Shown: positions 1 through 5,615 of the stretch, one piece after another | How the letters are laid out: the number at the start of each line of letters is the position of its first letter | How positions within the stretch are numbered: position 1 is the first letter of the stretch | Source of the DNA: Waddliaceae bacterium | GTDB taxonomy: Bacteria; Chlamydiota; Chlamydiia; Chlamydiales; SLFE01 | NCBI GenBank assembly: GCA_007124415.1 | Contig: SLFE01000202.1 | Location: forward strand, 1 to 5,615 | Direction: 5' to 3' | DNA length: 5,615 nucleotides | Program-made: the position numbers and the translations under genes | The notes under the pieces: generated by a model | Seen by the model: only the letters and a program-made list of their open reading frames with translations | What the model was told of the DNA's origin: nothing | The model's database searches: none

Positions 1-1
1 C

Positions 2-460
2 GATGAGGACTTCCACGCCAGGTATTCGGCGAAAGGAAAAATATATCACTATCATCTCTGGCTCGAAAAAGTCCGCAGCCCCATGCACCGCCTCTATACG
101 ACCTACTACGCTGAGCCCCTGGATCAAGAACTTCTTAAAGAGGCCGCTGCAAAATTTATCGGAAAACACGACTTCACCTCTTTTGCCAATTCCGCAACAG
201 AAGGATCGGCGGCAAAAAACGCCGTCCGCACAATTAGGCGGATCGATATCGTCCAACAAGAGGGAGGCTTGAGACTCGAATTCGAAGCCGACGGCTTTCT
301 TTACAAGATGGTGAGGAACATCGTGGGGATGCTACTTGACGTAGCCTCCGGCAAAAGACCCCTTGAGGACATCGACAAAGCCTTCGAAAAAAAAGACAGG
401 CGTTTTGCCAGCAAGGCCGCTCCCCCGACAGGCCTTTTCCTAGTTAAAGTTATTTATTAA
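2..460 (+). CDS. truA: tRNA pseudouridine synthase A, C-terminal part (5' end outside window)
   Basis: TruA converts uridines at positions 38-40 of the tRNA anticodon stem-loop to pseudouridine in the cytoplasm. The reading frame is open from base 2, the left edge, to a TAA at 458-460, giving 152 visible codons. The family is usually about 250-270 residues, so roughly 110 N-terminal residues, including the catalytic Asp motif (RTDxGVHA type), lie outside the window. Family signatures that can be read are DFHARYSAKGKIYHYHL at the left edge, DFTSFANS near visible residue 58, FLYKMVRNIVGMLLDV near residues 98-113, and the closing APPTGLFLVKVIY. An ATG at 83 is internal, because the conserved FHAR block lies upstream of it. 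The end overlaps the convergent HAD gene by 11 bp. The assignment rests on several conserved blocks in the right order and spacing. Nothing looks broken in the visible part. Confidence 0.95.
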   Translation, partial: DEDFHARYSAKGKIYHYHLWLEKVRSPMHRLYTTYYAEPLDQELLKEAAAKFIGKHDFTSFANSATEGSAAKNAVRTIRRIDIVQQEGGLRLEFEADGFLYKMVRNIVGMLLDVASGKRPLEDIDKAFEKKDRRFASKAAPPTGLFLVKVIY

Positions 461-1139
461 GCCAGTCAGATTGCAGAAGTTCATGGAACGAGTAAAACCG
501 CTTGGTTCGTTCATCTATAAGATCTTCCATCGAGGGGTACTCGAGTTCAGTGATGAGGACCGCATCTGCCTTTGCGCCTAAAAGCGCCTGCAGCCCCCGA
601 GGGGAATCTTCAAAACCGATGGCCCTGTCCGCGTCTGCGGAGAATTGACTGAGAGCTCTTAAGTAGCATTCTGGGTCGGGCTTGGGCTTGTCGTAATCCT
701 GGCGTGCCATCCAGGAATCGATGAGCTGCAAAGCAGGGTGGCTGTCGATAATCGCCTCGACCATCTGCCGGCTCGAGTTTGTCACCACGCAGGTTTTTTT
801 ATGTCTTTTTACAATCTCGTGGAGAAAATCTGCAACGCCGGGCATTAATTGAACATTTCCTTGATTCAAAAGGTTGAGGTAATTGCGGGTTTTTTCTTTG
901 TAAAGATCGTCCCATCGAGGATGTTTGGCGGCAAGTTCGGGGAACTTTTTATAAATCTCCTCCCGAAGGCCTTGCGAGCTGACGTGGGCAATTTCCGCAT
1001 ATTCCTGAAAACTCCAGTCAAGATCGGCCCCGAAGCTGCGGCACATTTCCTTGTATGCCCTGTAGTGAAGCTCCTCGGTATTGACAAGCAGGCCGTCGAA
1101 ATCAAAAAGGAAAAGGTCGTAATCATGAATCCATTGCAT
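450..1139 (-). CDS. HAD-superfamily (subfamily IA) phosphatase, beta-phosphoglucomutase/phosphoglycolate phosphatase-like
   Basis: This is a 229-residue cytosolic Mg-dependent phosphohydrolase of the haloacid dehalogenase superfamily. All four motifs are visible. Motif I is DFDGLLVNTE (residues 13-22), with the nucleophile Asp13 and acid/base Asp15. Motif II is VVTNSS (Thr120). Motif III is DKPKPDP (Lys151). Motif IV is GFEDSPRG (Glu177, Asp178). The stretch of about 70 residues after motif I fits a helical C1 cap, as in beta-phosphoglucomutase and Gph proteins. The substrate cannot be read from the sequence. From memory, the gene next to truA in Chlamydia trachomatis (CT464) is annotated as phosphoglycolate phosphatase, and this is probably its counterpart. 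The start is supported by AGGAG nine bases upstream and by motif I lying close to the N-terminus. The stop overlaps truA by 11 bp, and the start faces the lipoprotein gene across 33 bp. Confidence 0.93.
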   Translation of the reverse strand: MQWIHDYDLFLFDFDGLLVNTEELHYRAYKEMCRSFGADLDWSFQEYAEIAHVSSQGLREEIYKKFPELAAKHPRWDDLYKEKTRNYLNLLNQGNVQLMPGVADFLHEIVKRHKKTCVVTNSSRQMVEAIIDSHPALQLIDSWMARQDYDKPKPDPECYLRALSQFSADADRAIGFEDSPRGLQALLGAKADAVLITELEYPSMEDLIDERTKRFYSFHELLQSDWLNK

Positions 1140-1148
1140 GTGAAAAAT

Positions 1149-1153
1149 CTCCT
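1149..1153 (-). promoter_or_regulatory. Shine-Dalgarno site of the HAD phosphatase gene
   Basis: The minus strand reads AGGAG here, nine bases before the ATG whose first base is 1139. It is the clearest ribosome binding site in the window and fixes the start of the HAD gene. None of the three plus-strand starts (1173, 2016, 2404) has a comparable site. Confidence 0.75.
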
Positions 1154-1157
1154 AAAT

Positions 1158-1191
1158 GATATAAAATCCCATATGATGAGGATCAAGTCAA
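1158..1191 (-). promoter_or_regulatory. possible promoter of the HAD phosphatase gene, inside the start of the divergent lipoprotein gene
   Basis: The minus strand carries TTGACT at 1191-1186, five of six matches to a sigma70 -35 box. After a 17-base spacer comes GATTTT at 1168-1163 as a weak -10. A better-looking TATATC at 1163-1158 sits too far away (22 bases). A transcript from here would start near 1155 and just include the AGGAG site. The whole element lies across the divergent gap and the first codons of the opposite gene. It rests on consensus matching alone and the -10 is poor. Confidence 0.25.
1160..1165 (+). promoter_or_regulatory. possible -10 box of the lipoprotein-small protein-uvrA unit
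   Basis: TATAAA occurs eight bases before the first ATG at 1173, in an AT-rich patch (TATAAAAT, 1160-1167). If it is a -10 element, transcription would begin at about the initiation codon, giving a leaderless or nearly leaderless message. That would fit the absence of any Shine-Dalgarno site before 1173. There is no convincing -35: TTGCAT at 1134-1139 is weak and 20 bases away. The true promoter could instead lie further upstream inside the HAD gene. Confidence 0.22.
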
Positions 1192-1997
1192 GATGTATTC
1201 CCCTATTGCTTTATCTCCTGTTCTTTTGCGGGTGCGAAAATTCTGCCGACAGCAAAAAAAGCCATCAACAGGTTGAATACATTGAAAGGCTTCACCACCA
1301 GAAGAAGTGGACGCCTCTAGCACCGCAAAAAAAGGCGATGCCGAGATATGCCTGGGAAACAGAAATCCCCGCCCCTTTTCCAAACATCACAAAAGAATAC
1401 TTTCGCTGCAGGGGAAGCGTCATGAATCCAACACGCTACATACATAAAAGTCACGCTTTAGAAAGGCTGGAAGACTGCGGCGGCTCAACAAGCCACAGCC
1501 TCCCCTTGAAAAACGGCAAAGAATTCATCTACCCCATTCTCATTGATCTAATGAACTACCTTCAGAAAACTACGCGCCATAAAGTCGTGATAACTTCAGG
1601 CCACCGATGCCCAAAACATCATCAATATGCCAGGATCGATGGGCAAAGCCTCCATTCAAAACATATGCTGGGGGCTGAGACATCCTTTTACGTGCAAGGG
1701 TTTGAACATGAACCGGAAAAAATCGTCGAACTCTTGATGAATTATTATCAAAATCCAAAATACACCAACGAATATACTGATTTTCAAAGATATATGAGAG
1801 ATGATGTCGATGTATCGACCCTCCCATGGTATAACAAGGAAATCTATATCAAACTCTACCTGGAAGGAGAAGGCAGAGACTTCGACAACCGGCATCCCTA
1901 CCCATATATCAGAATCCAAGTCCGATATGACAGGGATGAGGATAAAAGAGTTCTTTTTAATTGGGATCTGGCCGAAAAGAATTATTTGCGATTGTAG
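1173..1997 (+). CDS. putative lipoprotein with a peptidase M15-like domain, probably lacking zinc ligands
   Basis: This 274-residue protein is predicted to be exported and lipid-anchored. Residues 1-21 look like a lipoprotein signal: basic MMRIKSR, a hydrophobic run (IPLLLYLLFF), then FCGC with Cys21 as the likely lipidated residue. Phe at -3 is atypical. The mid-part, VVITSGHRCPKHH (138-150) followed by SLHSKHMLGAETSFYV (159-174), aligns with the TSGYR and SxHxxGxAxD motifs of the M15/VanY-type DD-peptidase fold. His164 is kept, but the Asp ligand is Ser171. The closing HPYPYIRIQVRYD (241-253) resembles the FVHVDVR block with Arg247 and Gln249 in place of His and Asp. A peptidoglycan-binding or structural role is therefore likelier than peptidase activity. 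ATGs at 1173 and 1176 are tandem and either could start. The frame stays open back to 849, but that part is antisense to the HAD gene and would bury the signal peptide. It is probably the counterpart of chlamydial CT465 (memory of gene order). Confidence 0.8.
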   Translation: MMRIKSRCIPLLLYLLFFCGCENSADSKKSHQQVEYIERLHHQKKWTPLAPQKKAMPRYAWETEIPAPFPNITKEYFRCRGSVMNPTRYIHKSHALERLEDCGGSTSHSLPLKNGKEFIYPILIDLMNYLQKTTRHKVVITSGHRCPKHHQYARIDGQSLHSKHMLGAETSFYVQGFEHEPEKIVELLMNYYQNPKYTNEYTDFQRYMRDDVDVSTLPWYNKEIYIKLYLEGEGRDFDNRHPYPYIRIQVRYDRDEDKRVLFNWDLAEKNYLRL

Positions 1998-2015
1998 AAA
2001 ATCCGCATCTTCCGT

Positions 2016-2441
2016 ATGAGAAAGAAAAACGTAAACACTAAGAGTTGTATGATTACCGGTGAAGTTCGAAGCAAAAATCAAACTCCTTTAAATCCCGTCA
2101 AACACACTAAACAGGACGAACTTAAAAATTTAGCCCTCTCTGTTTTGGCCGGTTCGGAATATCGAATGATAAATAATCCCGAATTGTATCAACAACTTTA
2201 TCGACGCCGTATCCTCGAAGAAAACTGCGACTTCGACCTGCAGCCCCGACTTTCAGCCTACGGCATTTTTGACATCTCCGATATTCACCCGCCCTCAATT
2301 GAAGGCAGGCGCCTGGTCTTTTTTGCCAGAAACAGTCATAATGTCCCTTATAAAGTCACATGCGACTTAACCAGCCGGAAAATGAGATACGAGCTGCTGC
2401 CTTATGAATCATCTTATCCTCAAGAAATGCAATCAAAATAA
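2016..2441 (+). CDS. conserved-type hypothetical protein, 141 residues, function unknown
   Basis: I do not recognise a domain. The product is soluble-looking and basic at its N-terminus, with no signal peptide or membrane segment. Residues 33-70 are predicted helix-rich and charged (DELKNLALSVLAG, then ELYQQLYRRRILEEN). The second half (about 72-130) alternates hydrophobic and polar residues like a small beta-rich domain (RRLVFFARNS, PYKVTCDL, MRYELLPYE). It starts 18 bp after the lipoprotein stop and runs 38 bp into uvrA, so it is probably co-transcribed with both. Size and position match the small hypothetical CT466 that, from memory, follows CT465 in Chlamydia. No Shine-Dalgarno precedes the ATG at 2016. 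An ATG at 2049 with AAGAG four bases upstream is a rival start and would give 130 residues. The gene is likely real because of its packing between two real genes and its apparent positional conservation. Confidence 0.72.
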   Translation: MRKKNVNTKSCMITGEVRSKNQTPLNPVKHTKQDELKNLALSVLAGSEYRMINNPELYQQLYRRRILEENCDFDLQPRLSAYGIFDISDIHPPSIEGRRLVFFARNSHNVPYKVTCDLTSRKMRYELLPYESSYPQEMQSK

Positions 2442-4842
2442 TTTAAAAAACATCTCCTTAAAGCTTCCCAAGCATTGCGTCATCACGATAACAGGCATCA
2501 GCGGATCGGGAAAATCATCGCTTGCCTTCGACACCCTTTATGCCGAAGGGCAAAGGCGCTTCATGGAGTATCTTTCACCCGATATCCGTTCCCGCGCCAA
2601 ACAGATGCCAAAACCGGATGTCGAAAAAATCGAAGGGCTCTCCCCGACATTGTCCACAGGCCACCACCGGACATCATTCCACCCTTCGGCCACAGTGTCT
2701 ACACAGACCGATATATACGATTTCCTCGCCATCCTCTTTTCAAAAGTCGGCAAGCAGCACAGCCCGGCGACAGGAAAGCCCCTTCACCGGATGCCCCGCC
2801 ATGTCATCGTCGAAGAACTTCTGAAAGACTACCCTGAAGGGAGCCGGATTCAACTTCTCGCCCCCTTGACACTTGATTATGAATCGATTGAGGAAGCTGC
2901 CGACAGGCTCTATAAATCCGGATTCATCCGCCTGCTTGTCGACGGCAGGGAAATCGATCCCGAAAATCCAGCCCCCGGAGGCAGTGAGCTCGAAGTCATT
3001 GTCGACCGCCTTCAGATGAAAAACGGAATCAGGGACAGGCTTTCAGGATCTGTAGAAACAGCTGTCGAACTGAGCCAGGGAATCTTAAAAGTGCAGGAGG
3101 GAAAATCCGGCGCCGTACGCTACTACACCGAAATCTATCTCTGTCCCGAGACCGGTCTTAAATTCGCTCCCCTGACGCCTGCCGATTTCAACTTCAATTC
3201 CCCTTTGGGCGCCTGCCCCCGCTGCCGCGGCAAAGGTTCGACAGAAGAAGGAGTCTGTCCCGATTGCCGGGGAGGCAAGCTAAAGCCTGAAAGCCTCTTT
3301 TGCACTATCGGCGGACACAGCATCCATCAATTGGACAAAATGTCGGTCGAAAAGCTTCTGGAAACAATCGACTCATGGACTTTTGAGGGGGGCGCAAAAA
3401 ATATTGCCGATGAGCTTTTGCCTGAAATCGCCTCGCGCCTCAAGCTTCTTGAACAGGTAGGCCTCGGCTACCTTGAACTTTCCCGCCGATTCAAAACTTT
3501 AAGCGAAGGAGAAGCTCAGCGCGTTCAACTCGCGTCTTTAATCGGAGCGAGGCTTTCAGGAATTTTATATGTTCTAGACGAGCCGTCAAGAGGGCTGCAT
3601 CCCCGTGACATCGGGCAGCTCTCTACCGTCCTCCGCAACTTGCAAGAGCTTGGCAACACCGTCATCATAGTCGAGCACGACAGGCAGATCATCAGCATGA
3701 GCGACCACCTTCTCGAGATCGGTCCCGGTTCGGGACGAGGGGGCGGAGAAGTCGTTTTTCAAGGCTCCCTCCAAAAACTTTTAAAGGATAAAAAATCTCT
3801 GACAGGCAAGTGGCTCGGCGAACCCCTGAAAATCCCCGACGCCAAAAAATCCAAAAAACAGATGCTCTCGGTCAAGTCGGCAAACTGCCACAATCTAAAC
3901 GACTTTTCTGTTGATATCCCCTTGAACTCCTTTGTGGGAATCTGCGGCGTATCGGGATCGGGAAAATCGACCCTTGCAATGGATGTTATCGCCCATCAGA
4001 TCGGAATGTGGAAAAAAAATGGAGGCGACTGCCCCGATATACAGGGATATCAAGGAATTGAAAAACTCTCCCTTGTCGCACAGCGCTCTGCAGGCATATC
4101 GAAACGGTCGATGCCGGCAACATACATTCATGTGATGGACCGGATAAGATCGCTGTTTGCCGGCACAAAGCTTTCCAAAGCCCGCGGCTACACCGCCGCC
4201 AGGTTCAGCTTAAACAAAGCCGGCGGCAGGTGCGAGGTCTGCGGGGGCTTGGGCGAGTTGGACGTGAAGCTCAAGCTCATCCCCGATATCAGCATCCCGT
4301 GCGAAGTCTGCAGAGGCTTGCGGTACAATTTCGAAACCCTTCAAGTGACCTGGAAGGATCATTCCATCGCCGATGTCCTTGAAATGACGTGCGAAGAAGC
4401 TAGCGTTTTCTTCCAAAATATGCCGGCTATCTCGCAAAAATTAATCCTGATGAACGACCTTGGCCTGGGCTATCTGACCTTAGGGCAGCGTTTCGATACA
4501 TTATCGGGAGGAGAAATGCAGCGTCTGAAGCTCATATCCGATCTGGCCGCCGAGCAAAAGGAAAAAACACTCTATGTTCTTGACGAGCCCTCCTCAGGCC
4601 TCCACCATCATGATGTTTCCAAACTTATCAAGATCCTCAGGCGCCTGGCCGCCGCAGGCCATTCCGTGTTCGTTATCGAACACAACATCGACATACTCGT
4701 ACAAGCCGATTGGCTGATCGAACTTGGACCCGAAGGAGGCCCGAAGGGCGGAAAGCTTATTTTTGAAGGTTCCCCTTCACAACTGATCAAGGCGACAACT
4801 CCGACTGCAAAAGCCCTCACAAAACAAATTGCCAAAAGTTAA
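2404..4842 (+). CDS. uvrA: UvrA-type excinuclease ABC ATPase, compact form without insertion domain
   Basis: This is an 812-residue cytosolic DNA-damage-recognition ATPase of the UvrA family; canonical UvrA has about 940. It holds two ABC modules. Module 1 has Walker A GISGSGKSS (31-39), signature LSEGEAQR (366-373), Walker B LYVLDEP (388-394) and H-loop His425. Module 2 has GVSGSGKST (515-523), LSGGEMQR (700-707), LYVLDEP (723-729) and His760. A region matching the UvrB-interaction domain is present (about 130-245). The insertion domain of about 120 residues that normally follows the first cysteine pair is missing: CPRC (271-274) runs almost directly into CPDC (285-288). The second zinc module is canonical (C610, C613, C633, C636, 19-residue loop). 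The start at 2404 is fixed by the N-terminal strand NNLKNISLKLP, although only a weak GAG precedes it, and translation may be coupled to the upstream gene. Chlamydia's own UvrA is a double-length fusion (about 1,800 residues, from memory), so this may be a second paralogue; the symbol is therefore provisional. Confidence 0.88.
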   Translation: MNHLILKKCNQNNLKNISLKLPKHCVITITGISGSGKSSLAFDTLYAEGQRRFMEYLSPDIRSRAKQMPKPDVEKIEGLSPTLSTGHHRTSFHPSATVSTQTDIYDFLAILFSKVGKQHSPATGKPLHRMPRHVIVEELLKDYPEGSRIQLLAPLTLDYESIEEAADRLYKSGFIRLLVDGREIDPENPAPGGSELEVIVDRLQMKNGIRDRLSGSVETAVELSQGILKVQEGKSGAVRYYTEIYLCPETGLKFAPLTPADFNFNSPLGACPRCRGKGSTEEGVCPDCRGGKLKPESLFCTIGGHSIHQLDKMSVEKLLETIDSWTFEGGAKNIADELLPEIASRLKLLEQVGLGYLELSRRFKTLSEGEAQRVQLASLIGARLSGILYVLDEPSRGLHPRDIGQLSTVLRNLQELGNTVIIVEHDRQIISMSDHLLEIGPGSGRGGGEVVFQGSLQKLLKDKKSLTGKWLGEPLKIPDAKKSKKQMLSVKSANCHNLNDFSVDIPLNSFVGICGVSGSGKSTLAMDVIAHQIGMWKKNGGDCPDIQGYQGIEKLSLVAQRSAGISKRSMPATYIHVMDRIRSLFAGTKLSKARGYTAARFSLNKAGGRCEVCGGLGELDVKLKLIPDISIPCEVCRGLRYNFETLQVTWKDHSIADVLEMTCEEASVFFQNMPAISQKLILMNDLGLGYLTLGQRFDTLSGGEMQRLKLISDLAAEQKEKTLYVLDEPSSGLHHHDVSKLIKILRRLAAAGHSVFVIEHNIDILVQADWLIELGPEGGPKGGKLIFEGSPSQLIKATTPTAKALTKQIAKS

Positions 4843-5615
4843 GGCAAACAGTAAAGCCCGATGCTTGAATGAAAGCATTCACTGTTTTCTTATTGTTCAT
4901 CAGCGAAACGCTTTGATAATGTCCATCCTCATCTGTAAAAAAGAAAATCTTGACAAAATCCCGCATCAAGTCATTCTCCGATAATATATAATATTGATTT
5001 AAAGGGATTTGCAAATAATTGTTACAAGCTACTGCCTCTTCGTCTTGCTCACAGCCGCTATGGAGCCAAAGCTTCCTAGCTTCCAGCTTTCTTCGCTCCT
5101 TGATGAATAAATCTATCGAATTTAAACTCTCTTCACAAGTCATCAGCCTCACCGCCCCGCATCTTTTGCCAAGCATCTTTTTCGGATCCACCCCTTTGAG
5201 ACTCTGAACAATTTCCTGGATCCCCGGCCTCTCCTCCTGCACAGGATTCATCATTTGATAGATATAATACTCAAGAGTCCCCTCGACAGGGGAAAACAAT
5301 CCCCATGAGATTTCATATGATTCAGGCTCTAAGAATTTTTGGCTTCCCTGTTGCAGTCTCGGGCAGCTTTTCAACCAAGGCGGAGTTCCTCCGACAAAAA
5401 CGGTCCACAGGACAAACCCCAGAGCGAAAATATCCGCCGGAATGCCGATCGGCTCGGGAAAACCCAAGACATTATCGACAATTTCGGGGGCGACTGTCCT
5501 AGAAGTGCCGCAAACCCTCTCTTTTGTCTCATCTGCCTTGTGATAACTGATTCCAAAGTCGGTTATGAAGACTTTCACATGATTCTTGTCATCGATTGCC
5601 CAAAGAATATTTTCC
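4817..5615 (-). CDS. Ser/Thr protein kinase (Hanks type), C-terminal part; 5' end outside window
   Basis: The frame is open to the right edge, so the kinase N-lobe and the HRD motif are outside the window; 265 codons are visible down to a TGA at 4819-4817. The first residues, ENILW, fit the end of the HRDLKPEN catalytic loop. DFG follows at visible residues 19-21 (magnesium binding), then GTSRTVAPE (36-44), the activation-segment end and APE motif. DIFALGFVLW (61-70) is the subdomain IX Asp-x-x-x-x-Gly block, and ERP (128-130) holds the subdomain XI Arg. These motifs predict an active phosphotransferase. After about residue 140 there are some 125 residues with no domain I recognise and no clear membrane segment. 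A GTG at 5578-5576 is internal and not the start. The 3' end overlaps uvrA convergently by 26 bp. Whether it is a housekeeping regulator or a secreted effector cannot be told without the N-terminus. Confidence 0.87.
   Translation of the reverse strand, partial: ENILWAIDDKNHVKVFITDFGISYHKADETKERVCGTSRTVAPEIVDNVLGFPEPIGIPADIFALGFVLWTVFVGGTPPWLKSCPRLQQGSQKFLEPESYEISWGLFSPVEGTLEYYIYQMMNPVQEERPGIQEIVQSLKGVDPKKMLGKRCGAVRLMTCEESLNSIDLFIKERRKLEARKLWLHSGCEQDEEAVACNNYLQIPLNQYYILSENDLMRDFVKIFFFTDEDGHYQSVSLMNNKKTVNAFIQASGFTVCLNFWQFVL

Noticed and set aside
3..272. 89-codon frame on the plus strand beginning at base 3.
   Set aside because: It overlaps the truA frame out of phase. The truA frame carries the conserved FHAR, DFTSF and MVRNIVG blocks, and this one has no recognisable content.
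849..1172. In-frame N-terminal extension of the lipoprotein frame back to an ATG at 849 (about 108 extra codons).
   Set aside because: It is fully antisense to the well-supported HAD gene, resembles no known protein, and would place the lipoprotein signal peptide in the middle of the chain. The start at 1173 or 1176 is far better.
1656..2081. 141-codon minus-strand frame, hydrophobic in places.
   Set aside because: It is antisense to the lipoprotein gene and its gap to the small gene. The apparent hydrophobicity comes from reverse reading of AT-rich codons, and there is no ribosome site or domain.
2475..2837. Out-of-phase plus-strand frames of 100-120 codons inside the uvrA-like gene.
   Set aside because: The peptides are rich in Pro, Arg and His, typical of shifted GC-rich coding sequence, and the uvrA frame is unbroken across them, so there is no frameshift.
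2404..4842. A defence or mobile system built from the uvrA-like gene and neighbouring genes.
   Set aside because: I see no nuclease, transposase, integrase, repeats or attachment site. The neighbours look like conserved chromosomal genes, and the mixed functions do not add up to a recognisable system.
4861..4888. Possible terminator for uvrA: ATGCTT/AAGCAT or GAATG/CATTC hairpin followed by TTTT.
   Set aside because: The stem has only 5-6 mostly AT pairs, the T run is short and several bases away, and the sequence is coding for the kinase on the other strand. Chance is a sufficient explanation.
5576..5578. GTG as the start of the kinase gene.
   Set aside because: The frame remains open upstream to the right edge and encodes ENILW, the end of the kinase catalytic loop, so the GTG is an internal valine codon.

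Overview
The window reads as an ordinary chromosomal segment of a Chlamydiales-order bacterium, more likely an environmental (chlamydia-like) lineage than the genus Chlamydia. The main argument is gene order. From memory, Chlamydia trachomatis carries truA, a HAD phosphatase (annotated phosphoglycolate phosphatase), a hypothetical protein and a small hypothetical protein consecutively (CT463-CT466). The first four genes here have matching types and sizes in the same order. By eye, base composition is mid-to-upper 40s % GC, higher than in Chlamydia itself, and a Waddlia- or Criblamydiaceae-type host would fit. This assignment is inference and has not been tested by a search.

Layout, left to right. 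(1) 2-460, plus strand: the C-terminal 152 codons of truA, cut by the left edge. (2) 450-1139, minus strand: a HAD-IA phosphatase whose 3' end overlaps truA by 11 bp. (3) 1140-1172: a 33-bp divergent gap with the start signals of the HAD gene and of the next plus-strand unit. (4) 1173-1997: a lipoprotein with a peptidase-M15-like fold signature that seems to have lost metal ligands. (5) 2016-2441: a 141-residue protein of unknown function. (6) 2404-4842: an 812-residue UvrA-type ABC ATPase without the usual insertion domain, overlapping gene 5 by 38 bp. (7) 4817-5615, minus strand: the C-terminal part of a Ser/Thr protein kinase, overlapping uvrA by 26 bp and cut by the right edge.

Genes 4-6 are tightly packed on one strand and probably form one transcription unit of mixed function (envelope, unknown, DNA repair or ATPase). 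No single pathway links the genes. Packing is extreme: the only non-coding DNA is the 33-bp divergent gap and 18 bp between genes 4 and 5. I found no tRNA, rRNA, CRISPR array, insertion sequence or attachment site, and no stretch above 300 bases without a gene.

I did not find a clear new multi-gene system. The items most worth a second look are the compact UvrA with its re-paired cysteine motifs and asymmetric ATPase sites, the probably metal-free M15-like lipoprotein, and the truncated kinase with an unassigned C-terminal tail.
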